Assembly (NCBI GenBank): GCA_900142905.1
Contig: FSRV01000002.1
Coordinates: 1 to 64,000 of the forward strand
Direction: 5' to 3'
Source: Burkholderia sp. GAS332
GTDB lineage: Bacteria > Pseudomonadota > Gammaproteobacteria > Burkholderiales > Burkholderiaceae
DNA: 64,000 nucleotides
Part shown: piece after piece, positions 51,238 through 60,423 of the stretch
Layout: each line of letters begins with the position of its first letter
Numbering within the stretch: position 1 is the stretch's first letter
Notes under the pieces: model-generated
The model's input: the letters and a program-made list of their open reading frames with translations, nothing else
Told to the model about the DNA's origin: nothing
The model's database searches: none
Position numbers and translations under genes: made by a program

Positions 51238-52347
51238 TTATCGCCCGGACTTGAGTTGTGTCCACAGCCGGTTTTCAAGGCGCAGGATATCGGCCGGCAA
51301 CGGCAACGACAGGGTGAGCGATTTCATCTTGTCCCCGCGAGGGTAGACCGCTTCGTTATCGAGGATCGCCGGCGTCACATACACACGGGCAGCAGCGTTA
51401 GCGTTGGGATAGAAGACCTGATTGGTGATCGCCGCGCTAACCTTGGGCTGAAGGATGTAATTGATCCATTGCATCGCGGCTTCCGGGTGAGGCGCATCTT
51501 TCGGAACCCCCATCAGATCGAACCACAGCACGCCATCGCCTTTCGGAATGACGTAGCGAATCTCATAGGGACGATGGGCTTCTTCTGCGCGCCGCTTCGC
51601 GATCCCGACGTCGCCTGACCACGCTAGCGCAATGCAGACATCGTTATTAGCCAGGTCGTTGATGTAGCCGGAAGAATTGAACTGGGTGATGTACGGGCGA
51701 ATCGTTTTGAGCAGCTTGTACACCGCCTGATAATCGGCGGGGTTGGTGCTATTGGAATCCTTATGCAGGTAGATCAAGCCAACCGAGAATGCGTCCTCTG
51801 CGGAGTCGAGCACGGAAACGCCGCAGGTTTTCAGTTTGGATACGTACTGCGGATCAAACAGCAGATCCCAGCTATCGTAAGGGGCGTCCTTGCCTAGTAT
51901 TTGTGTCACCTTCGTGACGTTGTAGCCGATACCATCCGTTCCCCATGACCATGGCACGGTGTATTGATTACCCGGATCGGCTGAAGCCAGCATCTTCATG
52001 AGCACGGGATCCAGATTCGCCAGGTTTGGAATCTTGCTCTTGTCGAGTTTCCGATAAACGCCCGCTTCAATTTGCTTGCCGGCATAGCTGGACGACGGCA
52101 CCACGATGTCATAGCCCGATGAACCGCTTAGCAACTTGGCCTGCAAGGTGTCGTCGCCGTCATAGACGTCGTATCGCGTGTGAATCCCGGTTTCCTTTTC
52201 GAACCCCGACACGGTGTCGTCGGCGATATTGTCCGACCAGTTATAGACATTCAGTTCTTCGGCTTTGGCATGGTGTGTCGTTACAGCCAGGATTCCCGCT
52301 GCTGCGAGAAGTCCAGTGACGACGGTGATGAGATGGCGGGATGTCAT
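51238..52347 (-). CDS. Polyamine ABC transporter substrate-binding protein (PotF/SpuD-like)
   Basis: A 369-aa periplasmic protein with a signal peptide (LITVVTGLLAAAGILAVTTH). The family core starts ELNVYNWSDNIADDTVSGFE and continues with YDIVVPSSSYAGKQIEAGVY, AWSGDVGIAKRRAEE and VLWFDLMGVPKDAPHPEAAM. It probably binds putrescine or spermidine. It is 48 bases after the P1 peptidase gene on the same strand, without permease genes nearby. Confidence 0.88.
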   Translation of the reverse strand: MTSRHLITVVTGLLAAAGILAVTTHHAKAEELNVYNWSDNIADDTVSGFEKETGIHTRYDVYDGDDTLQAKLLSGSSGYDIVVPSSSYAGKQIEAGVYRKLDKSKIPNLANLDPVLMKMLASADPGNQYTVPWSWGTDGIGYNVTKVTQILGKDAPYDSWDLLFDPQYVSKLKTCGVSVLDSAEDAFSVGLIYLHKDSNSTNPADYQAVYKLLKTIRPYITQFNSSGYINDLANNDVCIALAWSGDVGIAKRRAEEAHRPYEIRYVIPKGDGVLWFDLMGVPKDAPHPEAAMQWINYILQPKVSAAITNQVFYPNANAAARVYVTPAILDNEAVYPRGDKMKSLTLSLPLPADILRLENRLWTQLKSGR

Positions 52348-52395
52348 AGTGGCCTTTCGGTTTTAATGAAGGAACTCATGCGAGGGGAAGAAGCG

Positions 52396-53523
52396 TCAGT
52401 CAGCGAACGGGCGGTCCGCCCGATCTGCTGCGCGGCGCCAGCCAACTTGCTCCAGGGCTTTCAGCAGCCGGGTGGCACCGAGCGCGGGCACATGAACGCC
52501 TTGGCCTTCCGCATCTTCAGCAGCCACAAGGGCGTTGAGAATGGCCTCTTCGACCGCTTCCGCAGCCGCGACGAATAGCGGAGAAATGAAATCGTGGCTG
52601 ACGCTGCGCACGCTGATGACAGGTTCGATCGCTTTGCCGTAATCCGCCGGCGGTATGCCGCGGTTGCCGACCGAGAAGGCGATGAAGATGTCGCCACTGG
52701 AATATTCGGTGCCGCCTCCCACCCGGGCTAACCCGATGCTTGCGCGTCGTGCGACCTGCTCGCATTGATGCGGAAGCAGCGGCGCGTCAGTCGCAAGCGT
52801 CACCACGATCGACCCCATTCCAGGGACGCCCGTCCGACGCCGGTCGAATGGCGATGGCAGATTTCGCAACACCTCGCCAACCGGATAGCCGGCCACACGC
52901 AGCGCATCACGGCGGCCGTAGTTCGCCTGGACCAGTGCGCCCACGGTCCAGCCGCCGTCCTCGGGTGCGAGCTTGCGTGAGGCGGTTCCGATGCCGCCTT
53001 TGAATTCATGACAAATCATGCCGGTGCCGCCGCCAACCGATCCCTCGGCGACCGGTCCACTGCGGGCCTGCGCCAGCGCATCATGGACATGCGCCGCGGT
53101 GACATGTTGTCCCCAGATGTCGTTCAGCACCCCATCGAAGGTTTCCAGCACCACCGGCATGCACCAGTACTGGCTATCGCCGACCCATGCGCGCTCGGCG
53201 GCGACCAGTGCATCGCGCACCACGCCGACGCTGTGCGTGTTGGTGTAGGCAATCGGCGTGGTCAGCAATCCCGCTTCGCGTATCCATTCGAGACCCGTGG
53301 CATCGCCGTTTCCGTTGAGCACATGACAGCCGGCATAACAGGGGTCGAACCGTGCGATGCCGGCGCGTGGCTCGATGATCGTCACACCGGTTCGAATCGA
53401 AGCTTCTGCGCGATTTTCGACCAGGGTACGATGGCCGACTCTTACGCCTTGCACGTCGGTGATGCTGTTGAAGGGACCGGGCGTGCCGTGGCCGACTCGA
53501 ACACCGATGTCTCTGATACCCAT
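52396..53523 (-). CDS. P1 family (DmpA/BapA-like) aminopeptidase
   Basis: A 375-aa protein of the S58/P1 family, which self-cleaves to alpha and beta chains. The cleavage site is Gly-Ser in PGMGSIVVTLATDAPLLPHQ; the Ser is the new N-terminal nucleophile. Other family parts are GVRVGHRTLVENRAEASIRT at the start and EGSVGGGTGMICHEFKGGIG. DmpA acts on D- or L-Ala peptides, and BapA on beta-peptides. It is divergent from a LuxR-type regulator and followed by a polyamine-binding protein, so it may take part in processing imported amides or peptides. Confidence 0.88.
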   Translation of the reverse strand: MGIRDIGVRVGHGTPGPFNSITDVQGVRVGHRTLVENRAEASIRTGVTIIEPRAGIARFDPCYAGCHVLNGNGDATGLEWIREAGLLTTPIAYTNTHSVGVVRDALVAAERAWVGDSQYWCMPVVLETFDGVLNDIWGQHVTAAHVHDALAQARSGPVAEGSVGGGTGMICHEFKGGIGTASRKLAPEDGGWTVGALVQANYGRRDALRVAGYPVGEVLRNLPSPFDRRRTGVPGMGSIVVTLATDAPLLPHQCEQVARRASIGLARVGGGTEYSSGDIFIAFSVGNRGIPPADYGKAIEPVISVRSVSHDFISPLFVAAAEAVEEAILNALVAAEDAEGQGVHVPALGATRLLKALEQVGWRRAADRADRPFAD

Positions 53524-53646
53524 ACTTTTCTCCTGTGTTGCTTGCCGCGAGCAAGCTTGTCGGCGCGCATGCGTCGGGGTACGGAGATGGTAGGGTGGGG
53601 GACGATGGGTGAAAATCAGGCCGAAGGGCTAGAACGATGGGGCGAC

Positions 53647-53664
53647 CTACCCTCTTAGGGGTAG
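53647..53664. promoter_or_regulatory. 18-bp dyad between the peptidase and luxR-type genes
   Basis: CTACCC (53647-53652) and GGGTAG (53659-53664) are perfect arms around six bases, in the divergent promoter and 15 bases before the regulator start. The size is that of a LuxR-type operator. Sequence similarity to known lux boxes is weak. Confidence 0.4.
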
Positions 53665-53678
53665 TGGGGGAAACTGAC

Positions 53679-54482
53679 ATGCAGCTTGAAGTCGCGGACG
53701 TTGCATTTCATCAGCGGCTTGGACGTCTGGTCGAAAAACTCGATGACAAACAGTTCTGGCACGCGCTGATCGACCTGTTGCGCAAAGTGGTCCACTTTGA
53801 CAACTGGGTGGTGGTGATCTTCTGGCCCAACGGGAAACCCCAGTTGATTGCGGAGATCCAGGCGCGCACGCCGCACGACGAACTGTTCAAGGGGTATTTG
53901 AACAGCGTCTATTTACTGGATCCTTTCTATCAATTCAGCCTGGGCGCGATTAGCCCGGGGGTGTATTGCCTCGACGAAGTGGCGCCCGATCACTTCCGCG
54001 AAACCGAATACTTTCGCCGTTATTTTTCGGTGAACGTGCTGGAAGACGAGGTGCAGTTGTTGGCCCCACTGCCCGCGGGTGGAACGCTGTCTGTGTCGAT
54101 CGGCAGTGAACGCCGCTTTAGCTCGACGGAAATCGGGACCCTCTGTCTTTACGGCGCATGGTTACTTCCGTTGATGTGCCATGCGCTGTCGGCACAGACC
54201 GCTGTGCTGCCTCCGCCGGTGAGTTCTGCCACAGGAAGTGACCGGCGCCTTCACTTCGAACAGGCGTTGCGCAAGCGCTCAAATGCGTCGCTGACTCATC
54301 GTGAAATCGAAGTCGCGCTAATGATTCTTGCCGGTCATTCGACAAAAAATATGGCAAGGCTACTCGGCGTGTCACCTGCGACTGCTAAGGTTCATCGGCG
54401 CAATCTTTACAAGAAGCTGGATATCTCATCCCAGGCGACGCTGTTCCTGCTCATCATGGATGAAGAGCCGGAGGCAAGCTGA
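53679..54482 (+). CDS. LuxR family regulator
   Basis: A 267-aa protein from MQLEVADVAFHQRLGRLVEK (53679), with GGGGGA upstream; an earlier start at 53637 would add 14 residues. The N-terminal sensing domain (FDNWVVVIFWPNGKPQLIAE, then YLLDPFYQFSLGAISPGVY) is GAF/autoinducer-domain-sized but not a clear homoserine-lactone domain. The C-terminal HTH is SLTHREIEVALMILAGHSTK, then LLGVSPATAKVHRRNLYKKL. No luxI is nearby. It is divergent from the P1 peptidase gene. Confidence 0.85.
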   Translation: MQLEVADVAFHQRLGRLVEKLDDKQFWHALIDLLRKVVHFDNWVVVIFWPNGKPQLIAEIQARTPHDELFKGYLNSVYLLDPFYQFSLGAISPGVYCLDEVAPDHFRETEYFRRYFSVNVLEDEVQLLAPLPAGGTLSVSIGSERRFSSTEIGTLCLYGAWLLPLMCHALSAQTAVLPPPVSSATGSDRRLHFEQALRKRSNASLTHREIEVALMILAGHSTKNMARLLGVSPATAKVHRRNLYKKLDISSQATLFLLIMDEEPEAS

Positions 54483-54810
54483 GGCGGATCGTAAGGAGCG
54501 TTTCTTCGGCCTCGTCACGCTCGGCGCGGATTTTGAGGGAAGCGCCATGCACAGCAACCTGCTCGCGGCTTACGACAAGCTTTTTGCTCCGGTAGCCGTG
54601 GTGGCCTGAAGGCGGGAGGACGCGTCGGCTCGCGGGTGGGTTCAAACCGGCTTTGAGACGCGCCCTTTTTTCTGTACGCTGTCACCAACAGGCCGGTCGC
54701 TGATCGGCCCGTTGGCGGAGAACCAGCGTGACCAGACGGGCCGCCCGGCGTTTGCGGGCCGGCGCACCGTCCGCTGGGGCAGGGCACCACCCACTGAGAA
54801 GGAGCCAGTC
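54483..54810. other. Intergenic region before kup
   Basis: It contains a short frame at 54547-54609 (MHSNLLAAYDKLFAPVAVVA, 20 aa) without a convincing ribosome site; I do not call it a gene. The promoter of the kup/DUF2235 unit must be here. The right part is open in one frame from 54712 but unlike the Kup family. Confidence 0.4.
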
Positions 54811-56736
54811 ATGGAATCGTCTTCAGGCCCGCAACCGGGCGCCCCTGCCGGCCACGCCGCGGAAACCAGCCACGGGTCGATGCCCAAGCTGGCGCTGGCC
54901 GCCATTGGTATCGTGTTTGGCGACATCGGCACCAGTCCGCTTTACACCATGAGCACGGTATTCGACTCGGGTCACGGGCTGGTGCTCAACCGCCTCAATG
55001 TGCTGGGCGTGGTGTCGCTCATCATCTGGTCGCTGATCATCGTGGTGACGCTGAAGTACGTGACGCTGATCATGCGTGCCCACAACCACGGCGAGGGCGG
55101 CATCATGGCGCTGCTGGCGCTGGCCTCCAGTTCGGTGATGGACCGGCCCCGCCTGCGCAACGGGCTGCTGCTCGCCGGCGTGTTCGGCGCGGCGCTGTTC
55201 TACGGCGACGGCGTCATCACCCCGGCTATCTCGGTGCTCAGCGCGGTGGAAGGGCTGCAAGTGGCGGAGCCGAAGCTCAAACCCTATGTGGTGTCGATCG
55301 CGCTGGCCGTGCTGATCGGTTTGTTCGTGGTGCAGCGGCGCGGCACGGCGGGCATCGGCGCGGTGTTCGGGCCGGTGATGGTGTTGTGGTTCGGTGTGAT
55401 TGCGGTGATGGGACTGCTCAGCATCGGTCGCGCGCCGGCCATCCTGGCCGCGTTCGACCCGTTCGTGGGCCTCGAATTCCTGATTCGTAACGGCTGGCGG
55501 GCCTTTGTCTCGCTCGGCGCGGTGGTACTGGCGCTGACCGGCGCCGAGGCGCTCTATGCCGACATGGGCCACTTCGGCGCGCCGCCGATCCGCCTGTCGT
55601 GGTTTGCACTCGTGCTCCCCGCGCTGGCGCTCAATTACCTGGGGCAAGGCGCGCTGCTCTTGTCGGACCCCAAGACCGTGGACAACCCCTTCTTCCACCT
55701 CTTCCCGTCGGTGGCGCTGTTCCCGATGGTGGTGCTGGCCACGGTGGCGACCGTGATCGCGTCGCAGGCGGTAATCAGCGGCGCGTTTTCCATGACCAAG
55801 CAGGCCATGCAACTGGGCTTCATGCCACGCATGGGCATCGTTTATACCTCCGAACGCGAGGTCGGCCAGATCTACGTGCCCGCCATCAACTGGCTGCTGC
55901 TGATCGCGGTGGTGGGGGCGGTGCTGGGCTTCGGTTCCTCTACGGCGCTGGGTTCGGCCTACGGTATCGCGGTGACGGGCACCATGATGATCACCACGTT
56001 CCTCACGTTCTACGTGGTGCGCTACGCCTGGCACTACAACGTGTGGCTGTGCTTGCTGGCCACCGGCTTCTTCTTCATCATCGACTTCACGTTCTTCGCG
56101 GCCAACCTGCTGAAGTTTGTAGATGGCGGATGGTTCCCGCTGCTGCTGGGCGCCATCATGTTCATCGTCATGTCCACCTGGCACCGTGGCCGCGCACTGA
56201 TGATTGAACAGGCCAGCGTCCATGCCGGCGAGTTGCCGCTGTCCACGTATCTGGACAGCCTGTTCGCGAAGGAAACGATACGTGTGCCCGGCACCGCCGT
56301 GTTCCTGACCATCGACCCCAACACCGTGCCGCACGCGCTGGTCAACAACCTGGAGCACAACCACGTGCTGCACGACCGTGCGCTGTTCGTGCACGTGACC
56401 AACCAGGATGTGCCCTATGTACCACGCGAGCAGCGCGTGGCAATCACACCGCTGGGCCACAACTGCCACACCATCGTCGTGGCGTACGGCTTCAAGGACG
56501 AGGCCAACCTGCCGCAAGCGCTGCGCGACTGCGGGCCTAAAGGCCTGGTGATCGATCCGGCGCTGGTGTCCTATTTCCTGAGTCATGCCACCGTGGTGGC
56601 AACCGGAGGCAAGGGCATGCCGGTGTGGCGCGAACGGCTGTTCAGCGTGATGGCGCACAATATCGGCAACATTGCGGCTTATTTCAAGCTGACCGCAAAC
56701 CGGGTGATCGAACTGGGCTCGCGCGTCGAAATATGA
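54811..56736 (+). CDS. kup: Kup (KUP/HAK/KT) potassium uptake protein
   Basis: A 641-aa K+:H+ symporter. I start at MESSSGPQPGAPAGHAAETS (54811), with AAGGAG 7 bases upstream. Hallmarks are GIVFGDIGTSPLYTMSTVF, NHGEGGIMALLALASS, FYGDGVITPAISVLSAVEGL and MTKQAMQLGFMPRMGI, with about 12 membrane segments and a soluble C-terminus. It works at lower affinity than Kdp, so this window holds two K+ systems. A DUF2235 gene follows after 16 bases. Confidence 0.95.
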   Translation: MESSSGPQPGAPAGHAAETSHGSMPKLALAAIGIVFGDIGTSPLYTMSTVFDSGHGLVLNRLNVLGVVSLIIWSLIIVVTLKYVTLIMRAHNHGEGGIMALLALASSSVMDRPRLRNGLLLAGVFGAALFYGDGVITPAISVLSAVEGLQVAEPKLKPYVVSIALAVLIGLFVVQRRGTAGIGAVFGPVMVLWFGVIAVMGLLSIGRAPAILAAFDPFVGLEFLIRNGWRAFVSLGAVVLALTGAEALYADMGHFGAPPIRLSWFALVLPALALNYLGQGALLLSDPKTVDNPFFHLFPSVALFPMVVLATVATVIASQAVISGAFSMTKQAMQLGFMPRMGIVYTSEREVGQIYVPAINWLLLIAVVGAVLGFGSSTALGSAYGIAVTGTMMITTFLTFYVVRYAWHYNVWLCLLATGFFFIIDFTFFAANLLKFVDGGWFPLLLGAIMFIVMSTWHRGRALMIEQASVHAGELPLSTYLDSLFAKETIRVPGTAVFLTIDPNTVPHALVNNLEHNHVLHDRALFVHVTNQDVPYVPREQRVAITPLGHNCHTIVVAYGFKDEANLPQALRDCGPKGLVIDPALVSYFLSHATVVATGGKGMPVWRERLFSVMAHNIGNIAAYFKLTANRVIELGSRVEI

Positions 56737-56752
56737 GGTAGAACCCGCAAAC

Positions 56753-58309
56753 ATGAAGCGACTCTTCGTTTGCTGTGACGGCACCTGGAACTCGGATAGC
56801 GACGAGTTTCAAGGGGTGCCTGTTCCAACCAATGTCGTTCGCTTTTTCAACGCGTTGAGTGACCACGGCGACGATGGTGTCGAGCAGCTCCGGTACTACC
56901 ACGTCGGCGTTGGCGCTAATGAAGGCTGGATTCGTCGCATCATAGATGGCGCGCTTGGAATAGGTCTCTCCCGGGACATTCGAACCGCCTACAAGTGGCT
57001 GTCCGACCACTACGAAGAGGATTCCGAAATCTTTGTCATTGGCTTCTCGCGTGGCGCGTTCACGGCGCGAAGCCTGGTAGGCATGCTGCATCATTGTGGC
57101 CTGCCTCACGAGGCAAGCTGGGCGCTGGTCAAACAGGCATGGAACCTGTACCGGCTTGACCCAAAAGTACCGGAAAACCTCAGCCGGCAGGAACGGTTCC
57201 GTATCGAGCATGGCAAACCGCCTCCCGTTCGTTTCCTCGGAGTGTGGGAGACGGTCGGCGCACTCGGCATCCCCGAAATCATGAACTTCTTCGGTTTCCG
57301 GAGAAAGCGCTTCGAGTTTCATGACACCACGCTTTCGCCAGAAGTTGAGCGCGCGGTGCAGGGCCTTGCCATTGATGAGCAGCGGAACAACTTCTTTCCA
57401 ACCTTGTGGACGGATGAGGATGGCTGCGACCCGATACGCGTGACGCAAGCGTGGTTTCCTGGTGTGCACGCTGACGTCGGCGGCGGCTACAAGGAGACTG
57501 GGCTTTCTGACGCCACACTTGAATGGATGATTGCCGAGGCTGCGCAGTGTGGTGCGGTGTTTGAACCAGAGATGTTGAACCAGCTAGCCGATGCTGGTCA
57601 GTTGTCGCCGTCCGCAGTACATGGCGTCCTCCACAACTCACTCACCGGGTTCTACAGGAGAATCGGATTTCGTCCCCGATCCTTTCCGTATCTGGCGAAG
57701 GGCTCGCGAATCTGTTCTGAATCGATATCGGATCTGGCCTTGGCCCGGCAGGCGAGTCCGCCCATCTTTCAGGCACCCTATCGACCGAACATAGACCCTG
57801 TGGTGGCGGTCCAGGTGCGGGTTTTCGCCAGCCCGTTGTGGAACTGGACAGGTATTTTCATGAAGGAAGGGGTGCGCTACCGGTTCAAGGTACCCGAAGG
57901 TCAAACGTGGCTGGACGGGGACCGCGTATTGGGCGCGGCGGGAACGCCAGGTAACGTGATGCAAAGCCTGTTTGCATGGACCAAGCGGGTCAAGGGGGCG
58001 AACTGGTTCGAACTCTGCGGTGCAATCTCTTATCCTGGTTCACTGGACGAGGCCGGCGTGCCCCCTCAACCCTTCTACTTCAGAATTGGTCGAGAGGTGG
58101 AGATCAAGGCGCCCTATTCGGGTTACCTGTATTGCTTTGCCAACGATGCCAGCTGGGCGTATTGGAACAATCAAGGCAGTCTGCGGGTTGAAATTGCTGA
58201 ATCGAGCCGCGTGCCGGCAGGCAAGGGGGCGGCATACCCGCATTCAGACGAAGACCTGACTGCGCCTGCAACAGCACCCGGAGGGTCTGGCGCAAGTGAA
58301 CCGTCATGA
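56753..58309 (+). CDS. DUF2235 protein, T6SS Tle1-like alpha/beta hydrolase
   Basis: A 518-aa protein. It starts MKRLFVCCDGTWNSDSDEFQ. The nucleophile elbow is VIGFSRGAFTARSLVG with Ser99. WETVGALGIPEI and the Asp/Gly loop WFPGVHADVGGGYKETG are typical of DUF2235 and Tle1 phospholipase effectors. The C-terminal part (about 350-500) is beta-rich with aromatic residues and may bind lipid or sugar. No Vgr, PAAR or immunity gene is adjacent; instead it is directly behind kup, so a non-T6SS role is equally possible. Confidence 0.8.
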   Translation: MKRLFVCCDGTWNSDSDEFQGVPVPTNVVRFFNALSDHGDDGVEQLRYYHVGVGANEGWIRRIIDGALGIGLSRDIRTAYKWLSDHYEEDSEIFVIGFSRGAFTARSLVGMLHHCGLPHEASWALVKQAWNLYRLDPKVPENLSRQERFRIEHGKPPPVRFLGVWETVGALGIPEIMNFFGFRRKRFEFHDTTLSPEVERAVQGLAIDEQRNNFFPTLWTDEDGCDPIRVTQAWFPGVHADVGGGYKETGLSDATLEWMIAEAAQCGAVFEPEMLNQLADAGQLSPSAVHGVLHNSLTGFYRRIGFRPRSFPYLAKGSRICSESISDLALARQASPPIFQAPYRPNIDPVVAVQVRVFASPLWNWTGIFMKEGVRYRFKVPEGQTWLDGDRVLGAAGTPGNVMQSLFAWTKRVKGANWFELCGAISYPGSLDEAGVPPQPFYFRIGREVEIKAPYSGYLYCFANDASWAYWNNQGSLRVEIAESSRVPAGKGAAYPHSDEDLTAPATAPGGSGASEPS

Positions 58310-58517
58310 TCTGCTCATCATGAACGAAGAACCGGAGGCGGGGCGTCGCTGCGCCGCCTGCAGATCGTGGAGTCCGTCGTGGAGATGTGCGTAACGGAGC
58401 GGCTAGCGTGATAGCGCGCTCCAGATAAATTTCAGAAAGGGTGGCTTAAGTAGACGCTACCGTACAGACGGTCAGGATCCGATTGAGCCATGCTGATCTC
58501 AGCAACAGGAGGCGGCC
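58310..58517. promoter_or_regulatory. Promoter region with an ACCGTACAGAC box
   Basis: ACCGTACAGAC (58459-58469) lies 49 bases before the start of the 78-aa gene. The same 11-mer occurs again at 62255-62265, before the CheB-CheR gene, and the core CCGTACA is at 59221, before the Crp gene. No gene is supported in this gap. Confidence 0.4.
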
Positions 58518-58754
58518 ATGGTCATCGAACTTTCCCCCCAGGCTGTCCAGACTCTCAAATCGCTCGATCGGATTCCAGATTCCCTGGCAGAGACGCCACG
58601 CTCGATAGCGGAAGAACTATTGAGCTTCGGGCTTGCATATGAATCGCGTGCCTGTGGCGTCATCAACATGACGATGGGTTGCGAACACCTACGTCGAATC
58701 GGTCGGTACCTTGCATATCCGTTCGCGACACTGGGAGACTTAAAATGTCATTAG
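58518..58754 (+). CDS. 78-aa hypothetical protein
   Basis: ATG 58518 with AGGAGG upstream. The sequence MVIELSPQAVQTLKSLDRIP, SIAEELLSFGLAYESRACGV, then LRRIGRYLAYPF, looks soluble and helical. The end overlaps the DUF3309 gene by 10 bases, so they form a unit. No family recognised. Confidence 0.65.
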   Translation: MVIELSPQAVQTLKSLDRIPDSLAETPRSIAEELLSFGLAYESRACGVINMTMGCEHLRRIGRYLAYPFATLGDLKCH

Positions 58755-58903
58755 GATTACTTCTTCTCATCGTTCTGGTTCTGATGCTCGTCGGCGCTTT
58801 TCCGTCATGGCGATACAGCAATGGCTGGGGCTACGGTCCGAGCGGCATTCTCGGGGTTGTGCTGGTCGTGGTGCTCGTGATGTTGTTAATGGGACGATTG
58901 TGA
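58745..58903 (+). CDS. DUF3309 small membrane protein
   Basis: A 52-aa protein, MSLGLLLLIVLVLMLVGAFP, then WGYGPSGILGVVLVVVLVML. Two hydrophobic helices around a W-R-Y-S-N-G-W-G-Y-G-P-S turn define DUF3309. GGGAG lies before the ATG. Function unknown; found in many proteobacteria, often near stress genes. Confidence 0.85.
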   Translation: MSLGLLLLIVLVLMLVGAFPSWRYSNGWGYGPSGILGVVLVVVLVMLLMGRL

Positions 58904-59306
58904 TGCATCTGACCCGATCGGCTCGCGCCGATCTCATCTAGCTCTCTTGAGCGTCGCGTTGCGTCACGTCAAAGTGACGCAACGCGCGTTAGCGGACACC
59001 GCATTTACCGTCCGCGTCCACCATGCCCACCGCCGTAGTAGCCACCCAAGCCGATGCCAATATCCACGGCCGGAGCCGCGCAGAAGCCGGTCGCGCTTAC
59101 TCTTGCGCCTGCCAGCCGGTCCTCGATGCATCGCCGGGCTGGCGCAACCTATAATTTCATTACGGGGTGGGGCTGCTGCTCGCCACCGCGCAGGGTAATG
59201 CAATAAGCCGTTCGGAACGGCCGTACAACTGCGCCGACACCCCGTCTTGTTAGTCGCAATCTTACGAATACGGCGCCGCTTCTTTCGAGTTTTCGGGGAG
59301 TGTCTC
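58904..59306. other. Gap with a remnant of an exported protein and a palindrome
   Basis: On the minus strand, about 59112 to TAA 59005-59007, the frame reads LAGARVSATGFCAAPAVDIG, then IGLGGYYGGGHGGRGR and stop, like the end of a small exported Gly-rich protein whose start is missing. CCGTTC/GAACGG (59208-59220) is a perfect dyad around one base, followed by CCGTACA (59221-59227), 80 bases before the Crp gene. Confidence 0.35.
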
Positions 59307-60026
59307 ATGTCGAGTATCAATCAACCTCGCGACAACCACCTGCTTGCGGTGTTGCCTGAAGCGGAGTGGGCCCGCATCGGACCGCATGTGGTGCAGGTGG
59401 ACATGCCGCTGGGAGAGGTGGTCTATGAATCGGGTGACCGCCTCGACCATGTCTATCTCCCGTCCACCGCGATCGTTTCTCTGCTGTATGTGATGGAAGA
59501 CGGCGCGTCCGGCGAGATTGCAATCGTCGGCAATGAAGGGGTGGTCGGCGTTGCCCTCTTCATGGGCGGCGAAACCACGCCAAGCCGGGCGGTCGTGCAG
59601 AGCGCGGGGAAGGCGTACCGGCTGGAGGCCCGCATTCTCAAGGAGGAGTTTCATCGCGCCGGCCCAATGCAGCGGCTGCTGCTGCGCTACACCCAGGCGT
59701 TGATCACCCAGATGGCGCAGACCGCGGTGTGCAACCGGCATCATTCGATCGACCAGCAGTTGTGCCGCTGGCTGCTGCTGAGCATCGACCGCCTGCCGTC
59801 CAACGAGTTGACGATGACCCAGGAACTGATTGCCAACATGCTTGGGGTGCGGCGGCCCGGCGTGACCGAAGCGGCGATGAAGTTACAGGACGCCGGCATG
59901 ATCCGTTACAGCTACGGCCACATCGAAGTGCTGGATCGACCGGGGCTCGAAAAGCGCGTGTGTGAATGCTACGGGGTGGTGAAACGGGAATTCGACCGCC
60001 TGTTGCCGGACTTGAGAGCGCTATAG
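59307..60026 (+). CDS. Crp/Fnr family transcriptional regulator
   Basis: A 239-aa protein from MSSINQPRDNHLLAVLPEAE (59307), with GGGAG upstream. The cNMP-binding beta-roll (VDMPLGEVVYESGDRLDHVY, then GEIAIVGNEGVVGVALFMGG) and C-terminal HTH (LTMTQELIANMLGVRRPGVT) are complete. No Cys cluster of the Fnr type is seen at the N-terminus, so it is probably not an oxygen sensor. Candidates for its targets are the small envelope genes nearby. Confidence 0.85.
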   Translation: MSSINQPRDNHLLAVLPEAEWARIGPHVVQVDMPLGEVVYESGDRLDHVYLPSTAIVSLLYVMEDGASGEIAIVGNEGVVGVALFMGGETTPSRAVVQSAGKAYRLEARILKEEFHRAGPMQRLLLRYTQALITQMAQTAVCNRHHSIDQQLCRWLLLSIDRLPSNELTMTQELIANMLGVRRPGVTEAAMKLQDAGMIRYSYGHIEVLDRPGLEKRVCECYGVVKREFDRLLPDLRAL

Positions 60027-60179
60027 GTAACCCGTGATGTACGCGGGTGCGCCGCGCGACCTTGTTCAAAACGGGTTGTCAATGCGACGTTGACAGCCCG
60101 GTGCACGCGATGACCTGACGAAGCGTCAATCTTCACCGCAAGCGCCGGATCGATATCCGGCGCGATGAACGCGGCACGC

Positions 60180-60317
60180 CTAGTAATGGTCGTGAGCCTC
60201 GTGATATTCGCCACCGTCGTGGTGGTCGCCGCCGCCGACCGGGACGAGGATGCACGCACTCAGGCTGACAATCAGCGACAGCGCGATCAACATCCATACA
60301 CGTGTTTGGTTCTTCAT
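60180..60317 (-). CDS. 45-aa small lipoprotein
   Basis: From ATG 60317 (MKNQTRVWMLIALSLIVSLS, then AC at residue 22), with GGGGAATGGAG upstream. The lipobox LSAC is followed by ILVPVGGGDHHDGGEYHEAH, rich in His and acidic residues. Possibly a metal-binding or stress lipoprotein; function unknown. The gap 60027-60179 shows nothing else. Confidence 0.6.
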   Translation of the reverse strand: MKNQTRVWMLIALSLIVSLSACILVPVGGGDHHDGGEYHEAHDHY

Positions 60318-60423
60318 CTCCATTCCCCTTTTGGTGCGATTTGTCTTGAACATCCGCAACACCGGTAACGGACGCCGTTTACTTGGCGTCCTCAGTAGTG
60401 TTGTGGATGGCCTGGCCGCCTTT

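Noticed and set aside
54823..56784. 653-codon minus-strand frame opposite kup
   Set aside because: His/Arg/Gln-rich antisense of a GC-rich membrane protein gene; the + strand encodes an unmistakable Kup.
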